From positions 1 through 64,000 of the forward strand of contig NZ_KI912496.1 of the NCBI RefSeq assembly GCF_000518785.1: a stretch of 64,000 bases of DNA, in the 5' to 3' direction. The notes beneath the pieces were generated by a model, which was given only the letters and a program-made list of their open reading frames with translations, did not search any database and was not told the origin of the DNA. Source of the DNA: Paenirhizobium selenitireducens ATCC BAA-1503 (GTDB lineage Bacteria > Pseudomonadota > Alphaproteobacteria > Rhizobiales > Rhizobiaceae). Each line of letters starts with the position of its first letter. Within the stretch, counting starts at the first letter, position 1. The translations under genes were made by a program, and so were the position numbers. Below, in pieces: positions 24,551 to 32,342 of the stretch.

Positions 24551-25605
24551 CCGACGCGCCCCATTCCCACGAGCCGATCCTGACGATCGACGGTCTCCAC
24601 AAGAGCTTTGGCCCGGTGAACGCGGTGGATCACGTGTCGCTGGAGATCCGCAAGAACGAGTTCTTCGCGCTGCTCGGGCCCTCCGGCTGCGGCAAGACCA
24701 CGCTTCTGCGCATGCTGGCCGGTTTCGAGACCCCGACCGGTGGGCGCATCCTGCTGGAAGGCAACGATATTTCTGCGCTCCCGCCGGAAAAGCGGCCGCT
24801 CAACCTGATGTTCCAGTCCTATGCGCTCTTCCCGCACATGACGGTCGCCAAGAACCTGGCATACGGGCTGGAGATGGACCGGTTGCCGAAGGCGGAAATA
24901 TCCCGGCGCGTCGAGGAAATCATGGCGGTCACCGACCTTGGCCAGTTCGCCGGCCGCAAGCCCGACCAGCTGTCGGGCGGGCAAAAGCAGCGCGTGGCGC
25001 TGGCCCGCGCTCTGGTCAAGCGGCCCAAGGTGCTGCTGCTCGACGAACCGCTCGGCGCGCTCGACAAGAAGCTGCGCGAACGCATGCAGCTCGAACTGAA
25101 GCGCCTGCAGCATGAGGTCGGCATCACCTTCATCATCGTCACCCACGACCAGGAAGAGGCCCTGGTCATGGCGGACCGGATGGCGATCCTGAAGGACGGC
25201 AAGCTGCTGCAATGCGGCTCGCCGGAGGACGTCTACGAAACGCCGGCCGATCGCTTCGTTGCCAATTTCATCGGCGTGATGAACTTCATCGAAGGTGTCG
25301 TCGGTAGCGACGGCATATTCAATGCCGAGGGGCTGAAGCTTGCGACGGGCACCGAGATCCGTGGCGCGGCAACGCTTGCCGTGCGGCCGGAAAACATCAC
25401 GGTGACTGGGGGCAGCTTCGGCATCGGCGGCAAGATCGTCGACATGGCCTATCACGGTCTCGACCGTGTCCTGCACGTCAAGATCGCCGCCAGTGCAACG
25501 CCGCTGCAGGTTCGGGTTCCGGCCAATGCCGCCGTGCCGCACACCGTCGGCGACACCATTCACATCGCGATCGACCCGGATCGCACCCGGCTATTCAAGA
25601 ACTAA
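24547..25605 (+). CDS. Polyamine-type ABC transporter ATP-binding protein (PotA/PotG family), second system
   Basis: 352 residues. It has Walker A GPSGCGKTTLLRMLAGF, Q-loop MFQSYALFPHM, signature LSGGQKQRVALARA, Walker B VLLLDEPLGALD and the switch IVTHDQEEAL. The TOBE domain from about residue 245 has VRPENITV. All catalytic motifs are intact. It completes the importer, and the paralogous glycosyltransferase gene follows after 18 bp on the same strand, which ties that enzyme to the transport function. I chose the ATG at 24547, overlapping the permease stop. Confidence 0.92.
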   Translation: MTDAPHSHEPILTIDGLHKSFGPVNAVDHVSLEIRKNEFFALLGPSGCGKTTLLRMLAGFETPTGGRILLEGNDISALPPEKRPLNLMFQSYALFPHMTVAKNLAYGLEMDRLPKAEISRRVEEIMAVTDLGQFAGRKPDQLSGGQKQRVALARALVKRPKVLLLDEPLGALDKKLRERMQLELKRLQHEVGITFIIVTHDQEEALVMADRMAILKDGKLLQCGSPEDVYETPADRFVANFIGVMNFIEGVVGSDGIFNAEGLKLATGTEIRGAATLAVRPENITVTGGSFGIGGKIVDMAYHGLDRVLHVKIAASATPLQVRVPANAAVPHTVGDTIHIAIDPDRTRLFKN

Positions 25606-25623
25606 AAAACGAAGGGGAACCCC

Positions 25624-26919
25624 ATGTCGCAAAAGACAATCGCATTCTTTCCAGAAGCCGCTTTCGGACCGGCGCTGAATTCCGTCGGCATCGCGCAGGC
25701 CGTCGAAGCACTCGGCCACAAGGCCGTCTTCCTGTCCGACCCGGGTTTCGTCTCGGTCTATCAGGGCTATGGTTTCGAGGCCCATCCTGTGAACCTCTCC
25801 GAGCCGATGCCGCCGGAGCAGATGGCGAAGTTCTGGGAGGACTTCATCAACGGCCACATCCCGAACTTCCGCAAGAGTCCCTACGACCAGATCGACAACT
25901 ATGTGAAGGATTGCTGGACGGCGATCGTCGACAGCGCCAAATGGGCGGAAAAGGATCTGCCGGGCGTCCTGGCCAAGATCAAGCCGGATCTGATCTGCGT
26001 CGACAACGTCATCCTGTTTCCGGCCATCAAGCATTTCGGCAAGCCGTGGGTGCGCATCATTTCCTGCTCGGAAAACGAGATCGAGGATCCCAAGATCCCG
26101 CCGCATCTCTCAGGCTGCGGCGCCAGCGACTATGCCTGCCATGCAGCCTATCGCGACCATTTCAACGAAGTCATCAAGCCGATCCACGACGACTTCAACG
26201 AATTCCTGACATCGACCGGCGAGGACGCCTATCCGATCGGCCAGTTCTTCGAGGCCTCGCCCTTCATGAACCTGCTGCTCTATCCGGAGCCGGTGAAATT
26301 CGAGCGCGAACACCCGCTGAACCCCAGCCAGTTCCAGTATCTCGAAGGCTGCGTGCGCTCGGAAAAGCCCTACGAAGTGCCGGTCTTCAAGGCCAACAAC
26401 GACAAGCCGCTGCTCTATGTCAGCTTCGGCAGCCTCGGCGCCGGCGACACGGATCTGCTGAAGCGGATCATCGCGACGGTCGGCAAGCTGCCGTATCGCG
26501 CTCTGGTCAATGTCGGCGACTACAAGGACCAGTACGAAAACCTGCCCGACAACGTCATCGTCGAGAGCTGGTTTCCGCAGCCGTCGGTCATCCCGCTCGT
26601 CGATGCCGTCATCCACCACGGCGGCAACAACTCTTTCACCGAGTGCCTCTACTTCGGCAAGCCGGCGATCATCATGCCCTATGTCTGGGACGGCCACGAC
26701 AACGCGACCCGCGTCGACGAGACAGGCCACGGCTTCAAGATGCCGCGCTATGACTGGACCGACGCGGAACTGGCGACAAAGATCGACCACATGATCAACG
26801 ACCCGGCGATGAAGGCCAAGCTCGCCGCTGCCGCAAAGCACATGCAGGGCCAGAACGGGCCGCAGAAGGCAGCCGGCATTCTCGATGAGCTGGTAAAGAC
26901 CGGGAAATACAATGGTTGA
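25624..26919 (+). CDS. GT1-like (UDP-glycosyltransferase fold) protein, copy 2
   Basis: 431 residues, paralogous along its length to the protein encoded at 19266-20534. Matching blocks are QKTIAFFPEAAFGPALNSVG at the N terminus, LLYVSFGSLGAGDTDLLKRI in the middle, and WFPQPSVIPLVDAVIHHGGNNSFTECLYFGKPAIIMPYVWDGHDNATR near the end. This copy also has WDGHDN in place of the usual D/E-Q. It starts 18 bp after the ATPase gene with AGGGG as ribosome-binding site and overlaps the next cupin gene by eight bases. It may glycosylate an intracellular intermediate. Donor and acceptor are unknown. Confidence 0.82.
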   Translation: MSQKTIAFFPEAAFGPALNSVGIAQAVEALGHKAVFLSDPGFVSVYQGYGFEAHPVNLSEPMPPEQMAKFWEDFINGHIPNFRKSPYDQIDNYVKDCWTAIVDSAKWAEKDLPGVLAKIKPDLICVDNVILFPAIKHFGKPWVRIISCSENEIEDPKIPPHLSGCGASDYACHAAYRDHFNEVIKPIHDDFNEFLTSTGEDAYPIGQFFEASPFMNLLLYPEPVKFEREHPLNPSQFQYLEGCVRSEKPYEVPVFKANNDKPLLYVSFGSLGAGDTDLLKRIIATVGKLPYRALVNVGDYKDQYENLPDNVIVESWFPQPSVIPLVDAVIHHGGNNSFTECLYFGKPAIIMPYVWDGHDNATRVDETGHGFKMPRYDWTDAELATKIDHMINDPAMKAKLAAAAKHMQGQNGPQKAAGILDELVKTGKYNG

Positions 26920-27274
26920 GACGCTGAAAACGACGGCCCCGCACATCCATGGCGCCACCACTTTCGACGACCTGGTCGACTGGGGCGTGCAATCGGATGC
27001 GATCGAGGGCGCTTCGAAATCGACCGGCCGCCTGCTGTTCAAGGGGCCGAACAACCAGCCGGAAACCGGCATCTGGGTGTGCACGCCCGGCCGCTGGCGG
27101 CTGTCGATCCCGCGCGACGAGTTCTGCCACTTCGTCGCCGGCTCGGCGACCTACCGCTCGGATGACGGCGAGGTGATCGAAGTCACTCCCGGGACGGCGG
27201 TGATGTTCAAGGCCGGCTGGACCGGCGAATGCACGGTCCACGAGACCATGCGCAATATCTACATGCTGGCCTGA
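26912..27274 (+). CDS. Small cupin (Cupin_3/DUF861 type), copy 1
   Basis: 120 residues. One Cupin_3-like domain covers nearly the whole protein: TGIWVCTPGRWRLSIPRDEF, CHFVAGSATYRSDDGEVIEV, and PGTAVMFKAGWTGECTVHET. This family includes ureidoglycine aminohydrolase-like and ethanolamine-utilisation-type proteins, often of unknown reaction. It overlaps the end of the glycosyltransferase gene by eight bases. It is followed 19-25 bp later by a clearly related second cupin gene, a tandem duplication. The role could be a sugar- or aminosugar-binding isomerase or hydrolase; this is not resolved. Confidence 0.82.
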   Translation: MVETLKTTAPHIHGATTFDDLVDWGVQSDAIEGASKSTGRLLFKGPNNQPETGIWVCTPGRWRLSIPRDEFCHFVAGSATYRSDDGEVIEVTPGTAVMFKAGWTGECTVHETMRNIYMLA

Positions 27275-27299
27275 GCCGGCCACTCGAAAGGACATGACC

Positions 27300-27647
27300 A
27301 TGACCACCGCACCTTTGATGCGCAATCCGCTCGAACAGACCGATCTCGTCGACTGGGGCATCATCCCGACGATGATCGAGGGCGAGAGCCACGTCTCCGG
27401 CCGGCTGATCCACAAGGGTCCGAACGGCGAGAGCGAATGCGGGCTCTGGGTTTGCACGCCGGGCAAGTGGGAGTGCCACGTGACGCGTGACGAGTTCTGC
27501 CACTTCCTCGAAGGCCGCAGCACCTATGTGCACGAGTCGGGCGAGGTGATCGAGATTACGCCGGATACGGCAGCCTTCTTCCCCAAGGACTGGAAGGGCG
27601 TCTGCACCGTCCATGAGACGATCAAGAAGGTCTACATGATCCGCTGA
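27300..27647 (+). CDS. Small cupin (Cupin_3/DUF861 type), copy 2
   Basis: 115 residues from the ATG at 27300. An ATG at 27294 is in frame, but it lies only one base after the AAAGGA ribosome-binding site, so the later start fits better. It shares with copy 1 the opening DLVDWG, then GLWVCTPGKWECHVTRDEFCHF, STYVHESGEVIEITPDTAAFF and CTVHETIKKVYMIR. The two may act as a heteromer or on successive substrates. The next gene, an AmgK-like kinase, follows after 51 bp. Confidence 0.82.
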   Translation: MTTAPLMRNPLEQTDLVDWGIIPTMIEGESHVSGRLIHKGPNGESECGLWVCTPGKWECHVTRDEFCHFLEGRSTYVHESGEVIEITPDTAAFFPKDWKGVCTVHETIKKVYMIR

Positions 27648-27698
27648 AAGGCGGAACGAAACGCCGCCCTGGCGGCCGTTCGAAGCAAGAGATTGACC

Positions 27699-28736
27699 AT
27701 GCTGCAAAGCCAAACGCTGCCGGACGCGCGCCGGGAGTTCATTGCCGCGCATTTCGACGCGACGCCGAAGACCAGGGCGCTTCCGGCGGATGCCTCGCCG
27801 CGCCGCTACTACCGGATCGAGGTCGCGCCGAAGCTGTTAATGGAGGTCGAGCCCGGCACGCCGGACTTCGAGGCTTTCGTGCGCATCAGCCGGCACCTCA
27901 ACGCGCTCGGGCTTTCGGCGCCGAGGATTTTCTCCGTCGATTTCGAGCGCGGGCTGGCGCTGATCGAGGATTTTGGTCACGGCACCTTCACCCGGTTGCT
28001 CGCCGCCGGGCGCTCGGAAGAAGAGCTTTACGGCCTGGCCGTCGATGCTCTGATCCATCTGCACCAGGCACCCGGCGCGACCCGGATCGACGTGCCGACC
28101 TATGACCATGGTCCGCTGTTCGATGAACTCGCCATGTTCACCGACTGGTTCGTGCCGCAATGCGCGCCGGACTGCGACGCGGCCGTCTTCAAGGACCGGT
28201 TCCTCGGTCTATGGAAGTCCGCGCTTACTGATGTCGCGACATGCCGCGATGCGCTGGTGTTGCGTGACTACCATGTCGACAATCTGATGGTGATCGAGGG
28301 GCGCGAGGGCGTGTCCGCCTGCGGGCTGCTCGATTTCCAGGACGCACTGATCGGATCGGCCGCCTATGATCTCGTGTCGCTGACCCAGGACGCCCGCCGC
28401 GACATTGATCCGGCTCTGGAGGAACGGCTGATCGAACGTTACCTCGCGGGTCGGCCGGGCCTCGACCGCCAGCGTTTCCTTTCCGAATACTGGCTGCTCG
28501 CTGCGCACCGGCACACGAAGATCCTCGGCAATTTCGAGCGATTGTCGAAGCGCGACGGCAAGCACGGCTATCTGATCCATCTGCCGCGCGTCGCCCGACT
28601 GCTGGACAAGGCGCTGACGCGCGCCGGGCTAGATGATATCCGTGCCGTCATGGATGCGGCACTTCCCTCCTGGCGCGACCATGCACCGGCCGCGTCGATT
28701 TCCTCTCCGACTTCCGAAGCAGGCAGGACGCCATGA
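27699..28736 (+). CDS. AmgK-like anomeric sugar kinase (aminoglycoside phosphotransferase fold)
   Basis: 345 residues with strong resemblance to AmgK, the kinase that puts phosphate on the anomeric carbon of N-acetylmuramic acid or N-acetylglucosamine. Shared marks are LPADASPRRYYRI (28-40), ALIEDFGHGTF, YDHGPLFDELAMFTDWF, catalytic RDYHVDNLM (Asp190, Asn195), metal-binding LLDFQDA (Asp212) and HTKILGNFERLSKRDGKHGYLIHLP. In cell-wall recycling amgK sits beside murU; no nucleotidyltransferase is present here, and the gene lies between cupins and an aldehyde dehydrogenase. So a different sugar or glycoside substrate is possible. Its stop overlaps the next start (ATGA at 28733-28736). Confidence 0.8.
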   Translation: MLQSQTLPDARREFIAAHFDATPKTRALPADASPRRYYRIEVAPKLLMEVEPGTPDFEAFVRISRHLNALGLSAPRIFSVDFERGLALIEDFGHGTFTRLLAAGRSEEELYGLAVDALIHLHQAPGATRIDVPTYDHGPLFDELAMFTDWFVPQCAPDCDAAVFKDRFLGLWKSALTDVATCRDALVLRDYHVDNLMVIEGREGVSACGLLDFQDALIGSAAYDLVSLTQDARRDIDPALEERLIERYLAGRPGLDRQRFLSEYWLLAAHRHTKILGNFERLSKRDGKHGYLIHLPRVARLLDKALTRAGLDDIRAVMDAALPSWRDHAPAASISSPTSEAGRTP

Positions 28737-30244
28737 GCGCTTATGACATTTCCAAGCCCACCTATTTTGCGGCGGGAGAATACCGGCACAGTCTCGGCCG
28801 GAGCATCGACGTGATCGATCCGGCCCGGATCGAGAAGGTCGGGGTGATCACCGAGGTTACCGAAGACGAGCTTTCCTCCACGCTGGATGCCGCAACGGCC
28901 GCGCAGCGCAAGTGGAAGCAGCTCGACGCCAAGAGCCGCGCCACCATCCTCCACAAGATCGCCAACCGCATCGAGGCGACCGACATGCGGCGCTGCGCCG
29001 AGATCATGTCGCGGGAAATGGGCAAGCCCTATCCGGAAGCGATCGGCGAGGTGGCCAACTGCGCCGGCGCCTTCCGCTATTTCGCCGAGATGGCCCGCGA
29101 CGACGCGGGCAAGATCGCCGGCACCACGCAGGCCGGCTCGTTCCAGTTCGCCCGCTACGAGCCGCTGGGCTTGTCCGTCCACATCATGCCGTTCAATTTC
29201 CCCATCCTCCTGATGTGCTGGACGGTCGCGGCCTCGCTGGCCTCCGGCAATGGCTGCATCATCAAGCCGGCGCCGGCCACGACGCTGTCGACGCTCGAAT
29301 TCATGCAGATCTTCGCCGATCTGCCGGAGGGGCTGATTGCCTGCCTGCCGGGCGGCGTGGCGCTGGCCGAGGCGCTGATCGCCTCGCCGAAGACCCATGC
29401 GGTCGCCTTTACCGGCTCGGTTGCCGCCGGACGGGCGGTCGCCATGGCCGCCGCCGGCCAGATGAAGCCAGCGGTGATCGAGGCCGGCGGTTCGGATCCG
29501 ATGATCATCACCGCCAACGCCCCGCTGGACGTTGCCGCCGCCGGCGCGGTCACCGCCGCTTTCCATATGTCCGGCCAGGTCTGCACCTCGGCCGAGCGTT
29601 TCTTTGTGGTCGATGCCGTGCATGACGATTTCATCGCAAAATTCGTCGCCGAGACCAAACGCCTGCGCATCGGAAACGGTCTCAGCAAGGCCGAGATCGG
29701 ACCTTTGGTTTCCGAAGCTGCGCGGGCCAAGGTCATCCGGCTGGTGGAAGATGCGGTTTCCAAGGGCGCCAAGGTCGAGATCGGCGGGCGTATACCGCCG
29801 TCCGAGCCGGTCGGCTGGTTCTACGAGCCGACCATCCTCACCGGCTGCACGTCCGACATGGCGATCATGCAGGAGGAGTGCTTCGGACCCGTCGCCTCCG
29901 TGATGCGGGTCGCAGATTTCGAACAGGCGATCGAGAAGGCCAACGACAGCGAATTTGGCCTCGGCGCCTCCGTCTTCACCACTTCGCTCGAAGAGGCGAT
30001 GGAAGCGGCGGAGCGGCTGGAGGCCGGCATGGTCTGGGTCAACAATCCGCTGATCGACAATGACGCGCTGCCCTTCGGCGGCTGGAAGAAGTCCGGCATC
30101 GGCCGCGAATTGTCACGGCTCGGCATCGACACCTTCCGCCGCTCCAAGATGGTCATCATCGACCACAAGCCGGTGCGCCAGGAGTGGTGGTACCCCTATC
30201 CGGACGCGTGGTTCTACGAAACGGGCGGACGCAAGCACGCCTAG
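28733..30244 (+). CDS. Aldehyde dehydrogenase linked to the glycosyltransferase/kinase operon
   Basis: 503 residues. Asn155 (MPFNFP), Glu250 (VIEAGGSDP) and Cys284 (GQVCTSAERF) are the catalytic set. MPFNFPILLMCW and EAGGSDPMII place it nearer to succinate-semialdehyde or lactaldehyde dehydrogenases than to betaine-aldehyde dehydrogenases. Translation is coupled to the kinase gene. It would oxidise a semialdehyde produced from the imported compound. It differs strongly from the aldehyde dehydrogenase of the divergent unit, so the locus has two steps or two substrates for this chemistry. Confidence 0.88.
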   Translation: MSAYDISKPTYFAAGEYRHSLGRSIDVIDPARIEKVGVITEVTEDELSSTLDAATAAQRKWKQLDAKSRATILHKIANRIEATDMRRCAEIMSREMGKPYPEAIGEVANCAGAFRYFAEMARDDAGKIAGTTQAGSFQFARYEPLGLSVHIMPFNFPILLMCWTVAASLASGNGCIIKPAPATTLSTLEFMQIFADLPEGLIACLPGGVALAEALIASPKTHAVAFTGSVAAGRAVAMAAAGQMKPAVIEAGGSDPMIITANAPLDVAAAGAVTAAFHMSGQVCTSAERFFVVDAVHDDFIAKFVAETKRLRIGNGLSKAEIGPLVSEAARAKVIRLVEDAVSKGAKVEIGGRIPPSEPVGWFYEPTILTGCTSDMAIMQEECFGPVASVMRVADFEQAIEKANDSEFGLGASVFTTSLEEAMEAAERLEAGMVWVNNPLIDNDALPFGGWKKSGIGRELSRLGIDTFRRSKMVIIDHKPVRQEWWYPYPDAWFYETGGRKHA

Positions 30245-30291
30245 GCGCCGCTTCGGCCCCGAACAGATTTCATGACAAGAGGACTTTCGAA

Positions 30292-31482
30292 ATGATCATC
30301 ACCCTTCTCGGCGGCGCCGGCTTCATGGGCGCCGGCATTGTCCGCGACCTCGTTTCCGACCGCGCCATCGTCGACATCACGAAGATCCGCGTCTGCGATG
30401 CGGCGCGCGACAAGATGGAAGCGCTGAAGCAAGAACTTGGCGATGCGCGCCTGGAACTCATCGACCTGAACGTCACCGACCCGGCCGCGCTCAATGCCGC
30501 GATTGCCGGTGCCGACATCTGCATCAATTGCGTGCCGACCCTGCTCGGCTTCCAGATGGCGATCTTCGAGGCGGCGCTTGCGGCCAAGGTTCCGTATATC
30601 GACCTCGGCGGGCTTGGCACCTTCACGGTGAAGCAGCTGGCCGAACACGATCGCTTCAAGGCTGCGGGCGTGACCGCCGTGATCGGCGTTGGCGCCGATC
30701 CGGGCATGTCGAACGTGATCTGCCGGGCCGTGGCGGACGAGTTGGACGAGATCGACAAGATCAACCTCTACTGGGCGGCCGAACTGATCGGCGACGAAAA
30801 CCCGGTTCTCGTTCCTCCCTACAGCGTCTCGACGGTGCTTGCCGAATATGCCCATGAGAGCACGCAGTTCTACGACGGCAAGCATGTGACCTGCCCGCCG
30901 ATGAGCGGCAGCGAGTTCCTCGACCTGCCGGAACCCTGGGGTCGCTGCGAGTTCATGCACTCGCCGCATTCCGAACAGCTGACCGTGCCGCTGGCCGACG
31001 GCATCAAGGAGAAAGGCATCAAGGAATTCTCCTGGAAGCTGCACCTGCCGCATCGCGAACACGAGGCCTGGGTGGGCCTGGTCAAGGCAGGCTTCGGCGA
31101 TTTCAACGATCCGGTCGACGTGGGCGGGGTCAAGGTTCGCCCGCTCGATGTGCTGAACAAGGTGATCGAGCGCAACATCAAGAAGAATGCGGCCAAGATC
31201 CCGGCGCAGGACAGTCACGAGATCCACTTTGCCATCGGCAAGGGTCGCAAGAACGGCGTCGAAACGACGGTGACGGTCGAGGTCGTGGTCAAGCCGGATG
31301 CGATGTACGCGCCCTATGTCGACGCCTGCACCTCGATGAACGGCTCGATCGCCGCGCAACTGATCCTCGCCAATCCGAAGAGGCCGGGCGTTTGGGCGCC
31401 GGAAGAATATTTCGACGTTGCGGCCTATTTCAAGGAACTGGAAAAGCGCAAGTTCATCATCAGCAAGCGGGTCGAGGCGTAA
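30292..31482 (+). CDS. Saccharopine-dehydrogenase-like NAD(P)-dependent oxidoreductase
   Basis: 396 residues. The N-terminal Rossmann segment is ITLLGGAGFMGAGIVRDLVSD with ADICINCVPTLLGFQMAIFEAALAAKVPYIDLGGLG, the classic saccharopine dehydrogenase NADP domain. GVGADPGMSNVICR marks the second domain. Such enzymes form or cleave secondary amines between an amino acid and a 2-oxo acid or semialdehyde, or act on related iminium bonds. Here it ends the importer operon and could release an aldehyde for the upstream aldehyde dehydrogenase. The ATG at 30292 is at the domain start and follows AAGAGGA. Confidence 0.85.
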   Translation: MIITLLGGAGFMGAGIVRDLVSDRAIVDITKIRVCDAARDKMEALKQELGDARLELIDLNVTDPAALNAAIAGADICINCVPTLLGFQMAIFEAALAAKVPYIDLGGLGTFTVKQLAEHDRFKAAGVTAVIGVGADPGMSNVICRAVADELDEIDKINLYWAAELIGDENPVLVPPYSVSTVLAEYAHESTQFYDGKHVTCPPMSGSEFLDLPEPWGRCEFMHSPHSEQLTVPLADGIKEKGIKEFSWKLHLPHREHEAWVGLVKAGFGDFNDPVDVGGVKVRPLDVLNKVIERNIKKNAAKIPAQDSHEIHFAIGKGRKNGVETTVTVEVVVKPDAMYAPYVDACTSMNGSIAAQLILANPKRPGVWAPEEYFDVAAYFKELEKRKFIISKRVEA

Positions 31483-31520
31483 GACGCAGGCCCTCTACAT
31501 CGACGACGCAGGTTCCGGGG

Positions 31521-31546
31521 GCCGGGGAGGTGACGCCTCACCCGGC
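31521..31546. terminator. Hairpin between convergent genes
   Basis: GCCGGGGAGG (31521-31530) pairs with CCTC-A-CCCGGC (31536-31546), ten pairs with a single bulged A and a five-base loop. It lies 39 bp after the saccharopine-dehydrogenase-like gene and faces the end of the response-regulator gene. No T-run follows. It is a likely shared transcript end. Confidence 0.5.
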
Positions 31547-31604
31547 TCTCGCCTGGGATATGACCGGTGCTCGTCGTTGCGCGGAAACGCCGAAGACGGA
31601 CGGG

Positions 31605-32342
31605 CTAGTTGTTTCGCTGCGGCTTGCGGGCCAGCCAGTGTTCGAGGTCGGCTTCGGCGCGTTCGAGCGCATTGTGATTGAGCAGCTTGCGCAGGAGCGC
31701 CACGGTGACCGCCCGGGCACGCAGGTTGAAGCGACCTTCTTCCGCCTCTTCGCCGACGGGCTGGTAGACGCCGAGTTTCTCGTAGAGCTGCTGCAGGCGG
31801 TTCTGTACGCTGCGAAGCGAAAGGTTGCGGCGCTTGGCGATGGCGCGGTCGGTGAGGCCCAGCGCAATGTCGACCAGGATCTCGTATTCGGATTCGCTGA
31901 AGCCGCGGGCATGGCCAAGGCTCTTCTGCTGAAGGCCCCGCACTTCGCGGTCGATCACGCATTGCGCCTCGATGAAGATCGAGCGCAGCGCCAGCCTCAG
32001 CCGTTCATCGGAGGCCGACTTCAGCACATAGCCATAGGCCGCTCCATCCGGCACGATCCGCGAAATGCCGCGGACATTGGCCTCGTCGGCATAGTTGGAC
32101 CAGAACAAGATGCGTGTATCCGGACGTTCCTTCCAGATGGTGCGGGCCGCCTCGATGCCGTTGCGCGGGCTCATCTGCAGGTCCATGACGATATGCTCGG
32201 AGCGGTGTTCGCGGGCGAGCTTTTCGCCGACCAGCCCGTTCTCGGCCTCGAACACCGTATCGCATTCCGGCAAGGCGGTACGCACGGCCTCGTTCAGGTA
32301 GGCCCGGTGCAGCGCGTCGTCCTCGACGATCAGAACCTTCAT
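31605..32342 (-). CDS. NarL/LuxR-type response regulator
   Basis: 245 residues. The receiver domain starts MKVLIVEDDA, with phosphoacceptor Asp54 in HIVMDLQMSPRNG and the conserved Lys in YVLKSAS. The C-terminal LuxR-type HTH is IALGLTDRAIAKRRNLSLRSVQNRLQQLYEKLGV. An extension after the HTH (EEAEEGRFNLRARAVTVALLRKLLN) is longer than usual. Its start overlaps the stop of the sensor kinase gene (ATGA), so the two are coupled. By position it probably controls the divergent CUT2 sugar importer at 33845. Confidence 0.9.
   Translation of the reverse strand: MKVLIVEDDALHRAYLNEAVRTALPECDTVFEAENGLVGEKLAREHRSEHIVMDLQMSPRNGIEAARTIWKERPDTRILFWSNYADEANVRGISRIVPDGAAYGYVLKSASDERLRLALRSIFIEAQCVIDREVRGLQQKSLGHARGFSESEYEILVDIALGLTDRAIAKRRNLSLRSVQNRLQQLYEKLGVYQPVGEEAEEGRFNLRARAVTVALLRKLLNHNALERAEADLEHWLARKPQRNN

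Noticed and set aside
27699..28736. Antibiotic-resistance aminoglycoside phosphotransferase
   Set aside because: The fold is shared, but the conserved blocks (PADASPRRYYRI, KILGNFERLSKRDGK) are those of AmgK-type sugar kinases, and the context is catabolic.
30292..31482. Classical lysine degradation through saccharopine
   Set aside because: No lysine-ketoglutarate reductase partner or aminoadipate aminotransferase is present, and the importer is polyamine-type, so only the family assignment is kept.
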